Below, in pieces: positions 17,500 through 27,020 of a DNA stretch of 64,000 bases. Origin of the DNA: Fuscovulum ytuae (lineage in GTDB: Bacteria; Pseudomonadota; Alphaproteobacteria; Rhodobacterales; Rhodobacteraceae); assembly GCF_029953595.1 (NCBI RefSeq), contig NZ_CP124535.1, positions 1,141,001 through 1,205,000 on the forward strand, given 5' to 3'. Position 1 is the first letter of the stretch; every line of letters begins with the position of its first letter. The position numbers were made by a program, and so were the translations under genes. Under the pieces are notes generated by a model that searched no databases, was not told where the DNA came from, and saw nothing but the letters and a program-made list of their open reading frames with translations.

Positions 17500-18966
17500 A
17501 TGGACCGGTTTCAGCTTTACATCGACGGGGTGTTTGAGGATGGCGCAGCCCGCTTTCCCAGCCTCGACCCCGCGACGGGCGCCGCTTGGACCGATATGCC
17601 CGAGGCCCGCGAGGATGAGGTGAACCGCGCCGTCACCGCCGCCCATCGCGCCTTCATCACAGGCCCATGGCCCAAAATGACCGCGACGCAGCGCGGCAAG
17701 CTCCTGATGAAACTTGCCGATCTGATGGCCGAGGCTGCGCCGGATCTTGCCCGGCTGGAAACCCGCGACACAGGGAAAATCATCCGCGAAACCACCGCTC
17801 AGATCACCTATGTGGCCGATTACTACCGCTATTACGCAGGTCTTGCGGACAAGATCGAAGGCGCGCATCTGCCCATCGACAAGCCGGATATGGAGGTCTG
17901 GCTGCGCCGCGAACCCGTTGGCGTGGTGGCCTCCATCGTGCCTTGGAACTCGCAACTGTTCCTATCCGCCGTGAAACTCGGCCCTGCCCTTGCCGCAGGC
18001 TGCACGGTGGTGCTGAAGGCGTCGGAGGATGGCCCCGCGCCCCTTTTGCATTTCGCAAGGCTCATCCATGCTGCGGGCTTTCCCCCCGGCGTGGTGAATA
18101 TCCTTACAGGCTTCGGTGCGACCTGCGGCCAGGTCCTGACCACACACCCGAAGGTGGCCCATATCGCCTTCACCGGCGGCCCCGGCACGGCGCGGGCGGT
18201 GGTGCGCAATTCGGCCGAAAACCTTGCCTCCACCTCGCTGGAACTGGGGGGGAAGTCGCCCTTCATCGTCTTTGACGATGCCGATCTCGACAGTGCCGCC
18301 AATGCGCAGGTGTCGGGCATCTTTGCCGCCACGGGGCAAAGCTGCGTGGCAGGGTCACGCCTTCTCGTGCAGGCCGGCGTCAAGGACGCCTTTCTCGCCA
18401 AGCTGAAGGAAAAGGCCGAAGCGATCCGCATCGCCGCCCCCGATGACATGGCAACCGAAGTGGGTCCCCTCTGCACCGCCCGCCAGCGCGACCATATCAT
18501 CGCGACCATCGCCGCCTCGCAGGCGAAAGGGGCCAAGGTGATCACAGGCGGCGCCCCCCTGCCCGGCGCGGGTTTTTATTTCCCGCCCACCATCCTTGAC
18601 TGTTCCTCCGCCCCCGAGGCCCCTGCACTGGCCGAAGAATTCTTCGGCCCCGTCCTTGCTGTCGAAAGCTTTGCGACCGAGGAAGAGGCGCTGGAAAAGG
18701 CCAATGCCACGGCCTATGGCCTTGCCTCTGGCGTTTTCACAAGGTCCCTCACCCGCGCGCATCGGATGATCCGGGGCATCCGGGCGGGTGTCGTCTGGGT
18801 GAACACCTACCGCGCCGTCTCGCCCATCGCCCCCTTCGGTGGCCACGGCCTTTCTGGCCACGGCCGCGAAGGGGGCCTTGCCGCCGCCTTGGACTATACG
18901 CGCACGAAAACCGTCTGGCTGCGCACGTCCGATGATCCGATCCCCGATCCCTTCGTCATGCGCTGA
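17500..18966 (+). CDS. Aldehyde dehydrogenase
   Basis: A 488-residue NAD(P)-dependent aldehyde dehydrogenase. The cofactor segment VVASIVPWNSQLFLSAVKLG, the general base in LELGGKSPFIVFDDAD, the nucleophile in GQSCVAGSRLL and the C-terminal PFGGHGLSGHGREGG are all present. As last gene of the monooxygenase operon it would oxidise the aldehyde released at the end of the pathway. Its closest-looking relatives are the broad betaine/gamma-aminobutyraldehyde dehydrogenases, so the substrate cannot be named. Confidence 0.93.
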   Translation: MDRFQLYIDGVFEDGAARFPSLDPATGAAWTDMPEAREDEVNRAVTAAHRAFITGPWPKMTATQRGKLLMKLADLMAEAAPDLARLETRDTGKIIRETTAQITYVADYYRYYAGLADKIEGAHLPIDKPDMEVWLRREPVGVVASIVPWNSQLFLSAVKLGPALAAGCTVVLKASEDGPAPLLHFARLIHAAGFPPGVVNILTGFGATCGQVLTTHPKVAHIAFTGGPGTARAVVRNSAENLASTSLELGGKSPFIVFDDADLDSAANAQVSGIFAATGQSCVAGSRLLVQAGVKDAFLAKLKEKAEAIRIAAPDDMATEVGPLCTARQRDHIIATIAASQAKGAKVITGGAPLPGAGFYFPPTILDCSSAPEAPALAEEFFGPVLAVESFATEEEALEKANATAYGLASGVFTRSLTRAHRMIRGIRAGVVWVNTYRAVSPIAPFGGHGLSGHGREGGLAAALDYTRTKTVWLRTSDDPIPDPFVMR

Positions 18967-18972
18967 CCCGCG

Positions 18973-19914
18973 TCAGCCCTGCGCATCGAGCCAACGAGCA
19001 CACATCACCTCGGCATCCGCGATGAACCGGGCATTGCGCGCCGTTCCCCCGTCTTCCCGCAAACGGGGCACGATCCAACCCAGATAGGTCACCGCCCGCA
19101 AGGCCATGAACAAGGGCAGCGGGGCCGCATCGACCGCACGGAGTTGGCCATAGCCCGCCAGCAGCGCCGCTTCCAAGGCCGGGTAGTCCGGTTCTTGACG
19201 ATGCTTTAGCAAGGCAGTTGCGATGTCGAACAGACGAAACCCCCAGCCGCCATCATCGAAATCAATCAGATGCAGCCTGTCGCCATCCAAAAGCACATTC
19301 TCGCCCACCAGATCGGCATGGATCAGCCCCAGATCCAAGGCACCACCAATCCGCGCCAGTTCCGCCGCAGCCTTTTCCCGAAACCGCAAGAAAAAGGCCC
19401 GCTGATCAGCTGACAGCGTCGGGTTGTCCCAGAACTGGCCCCAGATCGGGGCTTTACCCAGCAACCCTTCAGCATCCCATCGCAGGCGGATGAACCCTTC
19501 CGGCGGCGTCCAAGCATCGCAAGCTGCGTGGAACCGCGCCATCTCGGCCCCCAAACGCGCAAAGACGGCAGGCGCATCCGACAGGGCCAAGGGCGCGCGC
19601 CCCTCTCTCAACGGTTGTCCCGGTAGCCACTGCAACAGATCGACGCGGAACCCCTCGACCTGTTCCAGCAACGCCCCAGATGCAGACGCGATCGGTTGCG
19701 GCACCGAAAGCCCGGCCTTCCGCATCGCGGCCATCCAGTCCAATTCGGACCGCAATTCCGCATCGCTGCGATAGCCCGGCCGCCGCAGCCGCAGCGCAGC
19801 CGTGCCCCAAGGCGCCACAACCCGGAACACCCGGTTCTCTCGCCCCGCAACAAGGCGACACTCCGCCCCTGACAGCCCCCACAGCGCCAGCACCTTTTCG
19901 ACCGGATCGGTCAT
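18973..19914 (-). CDS. APH-fold small-molecule kinase (hydroxylysine kinase-like)
   Basis: A 313-residue kinase of the aminoglycoside phosphotransferase/choline kinase fold. The catalytic loop HADLVGENVLLDGD (Brenner motif HxDxxxxN) and the metal site LIDFDDGGWG are intact. The N-terminal GRENRVFRV segment precedes the ATP-binding lobe. It overlaps the upstream class III PLP enzyme gene by four bases. Kinase/PLP-enzyme pairs of this type phosphorylate a hydroxy-amine and then eliminate phosphate and ammonia, as with hydroxylysine or ethanolamine. It is the last gene of the hpa operon. Confidence 0.8.
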   Translation of the reverse strand: MTDPVEKVLALWGLSGAECRLVAGRENRVFRVVAPWGTAALRLRRPGYRSDAELRSELDWMAAMRKAGLSVPQPIASASGALLEQVEGFRVDLLQWLPGQPLREGRAPLALSDAPAVFARLGAEMARFHAACDAWTPPEGFIRLRWDAEGLLGKAPIWGQFWDNPTLSADQRAFFLRFREKAAAELARIGGALDLGLIHADLVGENVLLDGDRLHLIDFDDGGWGFRLFDIATALLKHRQEPDYPALEAALLAGYGQLRAVDAAPLPLFMALRAVTYLGWIVPRLREDGGTARNARFIADAEVMCARWLDAQG

Positions 19915-21188
19915 GCCGCCGGATCCAGATCGGTCAGCACCGCCTCCAACGTGCCAATCAGGATATCCAGATGCTCTGCGCCAAAGGGCATGGGCGGGCG
20001 GATCTTCAACGTGTTGCGATGCCGCCCCAGCTTTGACAACAACACCCCCCGGTCGCGCATCGCATTTACCACGCGGTCGGCATAGGCCGGGTCCGGTGTC
20101 TTGGCGGCGCGGTCCGTCACAAATTCCGCGCCGAAGACCATGCCGCTTTCTCGCACATCCCCGATCATCGGAAACCGCTCCGCCAGCGCCCGCAACCGCG
20201 CGGCGGCAAGGGTGCCAATGCGGCGGGCGTTGCCTTGCAAGCCCTGCGCCTCCACCTCATCCAGCACCGCCATCGCCACGGCACAGGACACAGGGTTCCC
20301 CCCAAAGGTGTTGAAATAGCGAAATGCCGTGCGGAACCGCGCCATCACGGCCTCGCTTGTCACCACCCCCGCAACCGGATGACCATTCCCCATCGGCTTG
20401 CCCAACGTGACCACATCCGGCACCACCCCCTGCCGCTGATGCGCCCAGAAATGGCTGCCGGAGCGGCCAAAGCCCGACTGAACCTCGTCGCAGATCAAAA
20501 GACCGCCCGCCCGCCGCGCCACCTCGGCCGCAGGACGCAGCCAGCCCTCCGCCTGCGTCGGAAAGCCTTCATTCAAAAACAGCGGGCAAACGATCAGAGC
20601 GGCAAAGCCAACCCCGGACCGTTCCAGATCGGCCACTGCCGCCTCGACCTTTGCGGCAAAGCGCTGCCCATCGGGATCGGGGATGCGATAGCTGTCCGGG
20701 GCCTCTACATGCCGGATCAGCCCACCAAGGCCGAACCCAACTTCCGGCACATTGCTGCGCGACAGATGGCTTACCAGCGCGGTATTGCCGTGATACGTGG
20801 CATCGGTGGCCACGATCCCCCTCTTGCCCGTCATCGCTTCGGCCATCCGAAGGGCGATGTCATTCGCTTCGGATCCCGTGCAGGTCAGGATGGCGGTCTT
20901 CAACGGTTCGGCAAAGGTGGCGGTCAGCCGGTCGACATAGTCAAGAATGCCCTCGTGCAGATAGCGCGTATGGGTGTTCAAGGTGCCCGCCTGCCGACAC
21001 AGCGCCTCCACCACGCGCGGGTTGCAATGGCCCACATGAGCCACATTGTTATAGCAATCGAGGTAACGCCGCCCCTCGGCATCCCAAAGCCAGACCCCTT
21101 CCCCTCGCACCAGATGGACGGGTTCGTCGTAAAAGGTCGACATGTTCGGCCCCAAAAGCGCCCGCCGCCGTGCCATCAAATCGGTCAT
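19911..21188 (-). CDS. Class III PLP enzyme, AGXT2L/phospho-lyase-like
   Basis: A 425-residue class III aminotransferase-fold enzyme. The sequence YLDCYNNVAHVGHCNPRVVE, then LNTHTRYLHEGILDY and GSEANDIALRMA closely recall the ethanolamine-phosphate and phosphohydroxylysine phospho-lyases rather than ordinary transaminases. The PLP-binding Lys is in TLGKPMGNGHP and the Asp in LICDEVQSGFGR. With the adjoining kinase it would convert a phosphorylated amino alcohol to an aldehyde, ammonia and phosphate. A conventional transaminase remains possible. Confidence 0.82.
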   Translation of the reverse strand: MTDLMARRRALLGPNMSTFYDEPVHLVRGEGVWLWDAEGRRYLDCYNNVAHVGHCNPRVVEALCRQAGTLNTHTRYLHEGILDYVDRLTATFAEPLKTAILTCTGSEANDIALRMAEAMTGKRGIVATDATYHGNTALVSHLSRSNVPEVGFGLGGLIRHVEAPDSYRIPDPDGQRFAAKVEAAVADLERSGVGFAALIVCPLFLNEGFPTQAEGWLRPAAEVARRAGGLLICDEVQSGFGRSGSHFWAHQRQGVVPDVVTLGKPMGNGHPVAGVVTSEAVMARFRTAFRYFNTFGGNPVSCAVAMAVLDEVEAQGLQGNARRIGTLAAARLRALAERFPMIGDVRESGMVFGAEFVTDRAAKTPDPAYADRVVNAMRDRGVLLSKLGRHRNTLKIRPPMPFGAEHLDILIGTLEAVLTDLDPAA

Positions 21189-21203
21189 TCCCGCCCTTTC
21201 GCT

Positions 21204-22001
21204 TCAGAATGCCACGGATACATGGCCGAAGGGGCCGAAGTCGGCCTCGATACGGCTGCCAACCGGGGCCTCCACCGGGCGGATGAAACTGCCCGACAGC
21301 AGAACCTCCCCCGCCGCGATCCCTTGGCCATAGCGGGCCAGCCGATGCACCAGCCACAGGATGCCCGTCACCGGATCGTCCAGAACGCCGGCGCCAAGGC
21401 CTGTCTCTTCCACCACCCCATCGCGTTTCAGGATCGCGCCGACCCAGCGCAGGTCAACCGCGTCGACCTGATGCCGCGCCTTGCCCAGAACGATGCCTGC
21501 ATTGGCGGCATTGTCGCTGACCGTGTCGGTGATGATCCGCGACCGCCCCGTTGCGGGATCGACGCGCAGGATGCGCGTATCAAGGATTTCCAGCGCCGGG
21601 CAGACATAATCGGTCGCCGCCAGAACATCAGCCCGCGTCACCCCTTCGCCCGCCAAGGGGGCTTTCATGATGAAGGCGATCTCAGCCTCTACCCTCGGCT
21701 GGATGAACCGCCCCTCAGGCACCACCGCCCCATCGGAAAACAGCATGTCATCCAACAAAACGCCCGAATCCGGCGTGTCGATCGCCAGCGCCTGCTGCAT
21801 CGCGCGGCTGGTCAACCCGATCTTCCAGCCAATCCGCCTTGCCCCCGCAGCCTCCTTCAGCGCGACAAAAGCCGCCTGCACGGCATAGGCCTCATCCAGC
21901 GTCATCCCCGGATGGGCAAGGGACATAAGCCCGCATTGCACTCCCGTTACCTCGGCCTTGCGCAACATCTGCGCCGCCGCCGCGATGTCATCCCCAGTCA
22001 T
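21204..22001 (-). CDS. hpaH: 2-oxo-hept-3-ene-1,7-dioate hydratase
   Basis: A 265-residue hydratase of the homoprotocatechuate meta-cleavage pathway, adding water to 2-oxohept-3-ene-1,7-dioate. It has the FAH/MhpD fold: GWKIGLTSRAMQQALAIDTP, the metal-binding Glu pair in QPRVEAEIAFIM, and SDNAANAGIVLG. Its length matches HpaH/HpcG. The ATG at 22001 overlaps the stop of the FAH-family gene upstream. No HpaI aldolase gene follows it, so the last pathway step must be encoded elsewhere. Confidence 0.92.
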   Translation of the reverse strand: MTGDDIAAAAQMLRKAEVTGVQCGLMSLAHPGMTLDEAYAVQAAFVALKEAAGARRIGWKIGLTSRAMQQALAIDTPDSGVLLDDMLFSDGAVVPEGRFIQPRVEAEIAFIMKAPLAGEGVTRADVLAATDYVCPALEILDTRILRVDPATGRSRIITDTVSDNAANAGIVLGKARHQVDAVDLRWVGAILKRDGVVEETGLGAGVLDDPVTGILWLVHRLARYGQGIAAGEVLLSGSFIRPVEAPVGSRIEADFGPFGHVSVAF

Positions 22002-22849
22002 TCGTCGGCCACCCCATTGCGCAAAAGGCCGATCCCTTCGGCCTCCACCTCCACAACATCGCCGGGGCGCAGCCAGATCGGCGGGTCGAACCGCGCCCCC
22101 GCCCCGGTGGGTGTGCCGGTCACGATGATGTCGCCCGGCACCAGCGTGGTAAAGGTGCTGACATAGGCGATCTGCCGCGCCACGGGAAACAGCATCCGCC
22201 CTGTCCGATCCGCCTGCCGCACCGCGCCATTCACCCGGCAGGTCAGCGCCACATCCAAGATTTGGGCGGGGTCGCGGAATGGAACCAGCCCCGGCCCCAT
22301 CGCCCCCGACCGATCCCAATTCTTGCCCTGCGTCACGTTGAACTTGGCATGGCGCACCCAATCGCGGATCGTGCCCTCATTGCACAGCGTCAGCGCCGCG
22401 ATATGGCCGAGCGCCTCAGCCTCCGGGATGCGTCGCCCACCCTTGCCGATCACCACCGCAATCTCGCCCTCGTAATCCAGCTGCGCGCTTTCAGGCGGGC
22501 GGATCAGCGGTGCGCCATGCCCGTTAAAACTGCGCGGAAACCGCACGAAAAGTGACATGTTCGGCGGGGCCTCCTGCCCGTCGCGGTATTCGGCATTGCG
22601 GTCGGGGAAATTGACCCCCACGCAGATAATCTTTTCCGGGTCGCGGATCGGGATGTCATAGGTGAAAGCACCCTCCCGATGCGTCACCACCCGCCCCTTG
22701 GCCGCCTCTAGAACAAGGTCCATCCCCCCTGCCGCGATCACCTCGCGCAGGCCGGGCCATTGCGGGAAGTCGGGTGACAGCGCGATCACCCCGCCCTCTC
22801 CCACCACACCCCAAAAGGCACGCCCCTCTGCCGTGAAACTGACCAGCAT
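21998..22849 (-). CDS. FAH-family isomerase/decarboxylase (HpaG-like)
   Basis: A 283-residue fumarylacetoacetate hydrolase-family protein. The core shows KIICVGVNFPDRNAEY, the metal-site LDYEGEIAVVIGKGGRRI, and the C-terminal PGDIIVTGTPTGAGARFDPP. In this operon it fits the decarboxylase step of 5-oxopent-3-ene-1,2,5-tricarboxylate (HpaG/HpcE). E. coli HpaG has two such domains, whereas this has one. The ATG at 22849 is preceded by GGGAGGGGAAGG and is preferred over a TTG at 22867. It overlaps hpaH by four bases. Confidence 0.85.
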   Translation of the reverse strand: MLVSFTAEGRAFWGVVGEGGVIALSPDFPQWPGLREVIAAGGMDLVLEAAKGRVVTHREGAFTYDIPIRDPEKIICVGVNFPDRNAEYRDGQEAPPNMSLFVRFPRSFNGHGAPLIRPPESAQLDYEGEIAVVIGKGGRRIPEAEALGHIAALTLCNEGTIRDWVRHAKFNVTQGKNWDRSGAMGPGLVPFRDPAQILDVALTCRVNGAVRQADRTGRMLFPVARQIAYVSTFTTLVPGDIIVTGTPTGAGARFDPPIWLRPGDVVEVEAEGIGLLRNGVADE

Positions 22850-22863
22850 CCTTCCCCTCCCGC

Positions 22864-23844
<981 letters not shown>

Positions 23845-23882
23845 CGCGGCTCCTTTCTTCTCTCTGCGGTCGGTCAGGCCCC

Positions 23883-25388
23883 TTAAAGGCCCAACCTCTG
23901 CATTTTGTGGCGGCCAAGCGCGAAGGCCGTATTCTTCGTTTCCATGTAGAAATCGAAGGACCAATCCCCGCCATCACGCCCGATACCCGACGCCTTCACC
24001 CCGCCAAAGGGGGTGGGCAAGTGGCGGACATTTTCGGAATTCACCCAGATCATCCCAGCCTCCAACCCATCGCTAAAGCGCAGCGCGCGGGTCAGGTCAT
24101 TGGTCCAGACATATCCCGTCAGACCGTAGGCAACGCCATTGGCGATGGACAAAGCCTCGGCCTCATCGCGAAAGCGGAGAGAGGTAAGAAAAGGCCCAAA
24201 CACCTCTTCCTGCGCGATCCGCATATCCGGGCGTGCATCGGTGAACAGCGTGGGCCGCATAAACCAGCCCTTATCCCCCAGCCTTTCGCCCCCCGCCGCC
24301 AGCGTCGCGCCCCCGGCCTGCCCGATGGCCACATAGCCCGCCACCTTGTCGAAATGCGTGCGGTGGATCAGTGGCCCCACCTCCGTCGCCGGGTCCAGCG
24401 GATGGCCCACGCGAATGCGGTTCGCCCGCTCCACCAGCCGCGCATGAAAGGCATCCGCGATGCTCTCTTGCACCAAGAGGCGCGAGGATGAGGTGCAGCG
24501 TTCCCCATTCAGCGAATAGATCATGAAGATCACCGCATCGAGCGCCCGCTCCAGATCGGCATCCTCGAACACCACGACGGGGTTCTTCCCCCCCAATTCG
24601 AAATGGACACGTTTCAACGTGTCCGCCCCCTGTTTCATGATCGCGCTTCCGGTGCGCGATTCCCCCACAAAGGCTATCGCCTTGATATCGGGATGTTCGG
24701 TCAGGGCCTTGCCCGCCCCCTCGCCCATGCCGTTGACAAGGTTCAAGACACCGGGCGGCAACCCCGCCTCATGGCAGATCTCGGCCAGAAGCCGCGCGGT
24801 CAGGGGGCTGAACTCCGCAGGCTTATGCACCACCGTGCATCCCGCCGCCAAGGCGGGCGCGATCTTCCATGTCGACAGCATGAAAGGCGTATTCCACGGC
24901 GTGATCACGCCCACCGGGCCGATGGGATGTCGGCTTGTGATGTTCAAATGATCGGGCGAAGGCAGGCTTTGCCCATCTCGTGCACCGGGGGCAAGATCGG
25001 CGAAAAAGCGGAAATTCTCGGCCCCGCGCAGCGCGGCCTTGGACATGAAGCGCCACGCCTGCCCGGTATCCCAGCATTCGCAAAGGGCGATCTCTTCCGC
25101 CCGCGCCTCGATCATATCCGCGACGCGATGGAGCAGCGCCTTGCGTTCCGCCCCCGGCATCGCGGCCCAGGCCGGAAAGGCCGCCTTGGCCGCCTGCGCC
25201 GCTTGGTCCACCGTCGCCGCATCGCCCAGCGCCACCGTTGCAATCAGGCTGTCATCGACCGGGGATCGCGTCTCGAACCACGTCTCCCCCGCCACATCCT
25301 GCCCGCCGATCAGGTTGAGGATACCCCCCGCCCGGAACCGCGCCAGATGACCCTCCAGCCGGGCCAGATGGGTGGCAAGATCGGTCAT
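23883..25388 (-). CDS. hpaE: 5-carboxymethyl-2-hydroxymuconate semialdehyde dehydrogenase
   Basis: A 501-residue aldehyde dehydrogenase acting on the ring-cleavage product of HpaD. Blocks are GPVGVITPWNTPFMLSTWKI, the base in FELGGKNPVVVFEDAD, and the nucleophile in GERCTSSSRLLVQ (the CTSSSRL form is typical of HpaE). The C-terminal PFGGVKASGIGRDGG is present. Placement between hpaF and hpaD agrees. The start overlaps the hpaF stop (ATGA). Confidence 0.94.
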   Translation of the reverse strand: MTDLATHLARLEGHLARFRAGGILNLIGGQDVAGETWFETRSPVDDSLIATVALGDAATVDQAAQAAKAAFPAWAAMPGAERKALLHRVADMIEARAEEIALCECWDTGQAWRFMSKAALRGAENFRFFADLAPGARDGQSLPSPDHLNITSRHPIGPVGVITPWNTPFMLSTWKIAPALAAGCTVVHKPAEFSPLTARLLAEICHEAGLPPGVLNLVNGMGEGAGKALTEHPDIKAIAFVGESRTGSAIMKQGADTLKRVHFELGGKNPVVVFEDADLERALDAVIFMIYSLNGERCTSSSRLLVQESIADAFHARLVERANRIRVGHPLDPATEVGPLIHRTHFDKVAGYVAIGQAGGATLAAGGERLGDKGWFMRPTLFTDARPDMRIAQEEVFGPFLTSLRFRDEAEALSIANGVAYGLTGYVWTNDLTRALRFSDGLEAGMIWVNSENVRHLPTPFGGVKASGIGRDGGDWSFDFYMETKNTAFALGRHKMQRLGL

Positions 25389-25777
25389 GTCGTCTCTCCC
25401 GGCAGATAGCGGCGGATGGAGGATGTCTTGGGCGAAAGCGCGGGATCAATCTCGCGCATCTCGAAACTCAGCATGAAAGACGAGGTGGCCAGAACCTCGG
25501 CACAGAACGCCTCGGCGGCGGCAAAAATGCTTTCCGTCGCGCGCCGCTTGGCCTCGGCCTCGCGCCCGCCGCGCAGACGCAAGGAGATGTCGAGGAATGC
25601 ATGGTCGGGATTGCCATCCGCGATCACCACATGACTGCAAGCCGTGGCCCGCACGCGGATACCAGCAAGCGGCAGAATACCCGTCGCCACCGCCGCATCC
25701 CGCAACACGGCGCAGAGCGCGGCGATATCCAGACGCTCTTCCAGATTTGCGGAATAGTCGATCTGGATATGTGGCAT
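25385..25777 (-). CDS. hpaF: 5-carboxymethyl-2-hydroxymuconate delta-isomerase
   Basis: A 130-residue tautomerase-fold isomerase. The mature N-terminal Pro is the catalytic base in this superfamily, and the start MPHIQIDYSANLEER places it at residue 2. The C-terminal SFEMREIDPALSPKTSSIR is a family block. It converts the dehydrogenase product to 5-oxopent-3-ene-1,2,5-tricarboxylate. The ATG at 25777 lies four bases from the stop of the Tm-1-like gene; the open frame beyond it is a shadow of that gene. Confidence 0.93.
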   Translation of the reverse strand: MPHIQIDYSANLEERLDIAALCAVLRDAAVATGILPLAGIRVRATACSHVVIADGNPDHAFLDISLRLRGGREAEAKRRATESIFAAAEAFCAEVLATSSFMLSFEMREIDPALSPKTSSIRRYLPGETT

Positions 25778-25781
25778 CCCC

Positions 25782-27020
25782 TTACCCTTTCGACAGAAGG
25801 CCCGCGCCGATCCAGCCATCCACCACCGCAAGCGCCGCCTCGGTAAAGGCCGGATCGTTGATATGTGCCCCGATTTCCACAAGCCGCACATTGGGCGGGC
25901 AGGCCTTGCGCACCTCATCGACATAGGCCGCCAACCCTTCGGCATCATGCAAGGGCGCGCCCGCGCGGTCCCATTCGTTGCCCCCTTCCAGCGGCAAAAG
26001 GAACACCGTCTCGCCCTTGGCACTGGCCAGCTTTTCCATCACCGCCCGCGCCATCATGCGCCGCTGTGGCCCATCCAGCACCACAGAGGACAAAAGGCGA
26101 TTATGCGCATGCGTCGGATTGGCGGCAAACCGCTCCGGGATCGGGTTCCAGCCCACGAAATCGACCAGATCATAGCATCCGATGGAAACCGCCTGCGGCA
26201 CGCCCCGCTGGCCGGCCGCCGTCATGCGGTCCGGCCCCGCGCTGATCGCCGATCCGAACAGATGATTGCCCACCTCTTGCGGTGCAAAATCCAGTACGGC
26301 GGCAAAGGCCCCCTCAGCGGCAAGGCTTTCGAAGGCGCGCCCACCCATCCCCGTGGCATGAAACACCGCCACCTCGAACCCCCGCGCCTCAAGCGCAGGC
26401 TTCAGGTCCACCATATAGCGCAGCACGGTCTTGCCAAAGCTGGTCATCCCGATCAGCGGACGGTCACGCCGGGGCAGTTCCACCGCCCGCGCGGCACCCA
26501 GAACCGCCCCCGCCGCCTGCGAAAGCGATGCCTTGCAGATAGAGTTCAGCCCATACAGCCCACCCGCCCAAAGGATCATCTGGATATCCGCGGGCAACCG
26601 TTCCGGCGGGATCATGGGCGAAAAGCTGACGGTCGAAACCACATATTTCGGCACCCCCAAGGGCAGTGCCGAACACAGATCGAGCGCAAGATCCGTCCCC
26701 ATCGTGCCGCCCAAAACGACAACACCATGGATCGCCCCCTCGGCCTGCAACCGCGCCGCAACCTGCGCCGACCCCCGCGCCATGATCTGCATGGCGACAT
26801 TCTCATCCTCGGCGGCGATGGCCTCGGCGATGCTTGCCCCCGCCGCCTCTGCCACCTGATGTTTGCTGATGTCGCAAGGCACCGACGGGTCGCCCAGCAC
26901 CGATACATCCATCGTCAGCACCCGCCCGCCCTGCGCGCGGATCACATCGGCCATATAGCCCAGTTCATCGTCCTTGGTGTCCCAAGTCCCGGCGACAAGA
27001 ATGGTGCGCGTCTCAGTCAT
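25782..27020 (-). CDS. Tm-1-like ATP-binding protein (UPF0261)
   Basis: A 412-residue UPF0261/Tm-1-like protein. The family is known from the tomato mosaic virus resistance protein Tm-1; bacterial members have no established reaction. Visible blocks are ILVAGTWDTKDDELGYMADV, VVLGGTMGTDLALDL, MTSFGKTVLRYM and the C-terminal FLLPLEGGNEWDRAGAPLHD. The ATG at 27020 overlaps the stop of the aldehyde dehydrogenase gene (TGATG). Bacterial relatives often sit beside a phosphoenolpyruvate-hydrolase-like TIM barrel, which is missing here. Confidence 0.88.
   Translation of the reverse strand: MTETRTILVAGTWDTKDDELGYMADVIRAQGGRVLTMDVSVLGDPSVPCDISKHQVAEAAGASIAEAIAAEDENVAMQIMARGSAQVAARLQAEGAIHGVVVLGGTMGTDLALDLCSALPLGVPKYVVSTVSFSPMIPPERLPADIQMILWAGGLYGLNSICKASLSQAAGAVLGAARAVELPRRDRPLIGMTSFGKTVLRYMVDLKPALEARGFEVAVFHATGMGGRAFESLAAEGAFAAVLDFAPQEVGNHLFGSAISAGPDRMTAAGQRGVPQAVSIGCYDLVDFVGWNPIPERFAANPTHAHNRLLSSVVLDGPQRRMMARAVMEKLASAKGETVFLLPLEGGNEWDRAGAPLHDAEGLAAYVDEVRKACPPNVRLVEIGAHINDPAFTEAALAVVDGWIGAGLLSKG

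Noticed and set aside
14125..18966. Assignment of the cluster as the Rut uracil pathway
   Set aside because: No RutB amidohydrolase, RutC or RutG homologue is present, and DUF1185 and an aldehyde dehydrogenase replace them; only the arrangement is similar.
20235..22166. A 643-codon plus-strand frame opposite the PLP enzyme and hpaH genes
   Set aside because: It spans two well-recognised minus-strand genes and their junction, with no family resemblance; high-GC shadow.
21998..22849. Assignment as true fumarylacetoacetase
   Set aside because: Length and blocks match the small FAH-family decarboxylase/isomerase group, and the operon is homoprotocatechuate, not homogentisate.
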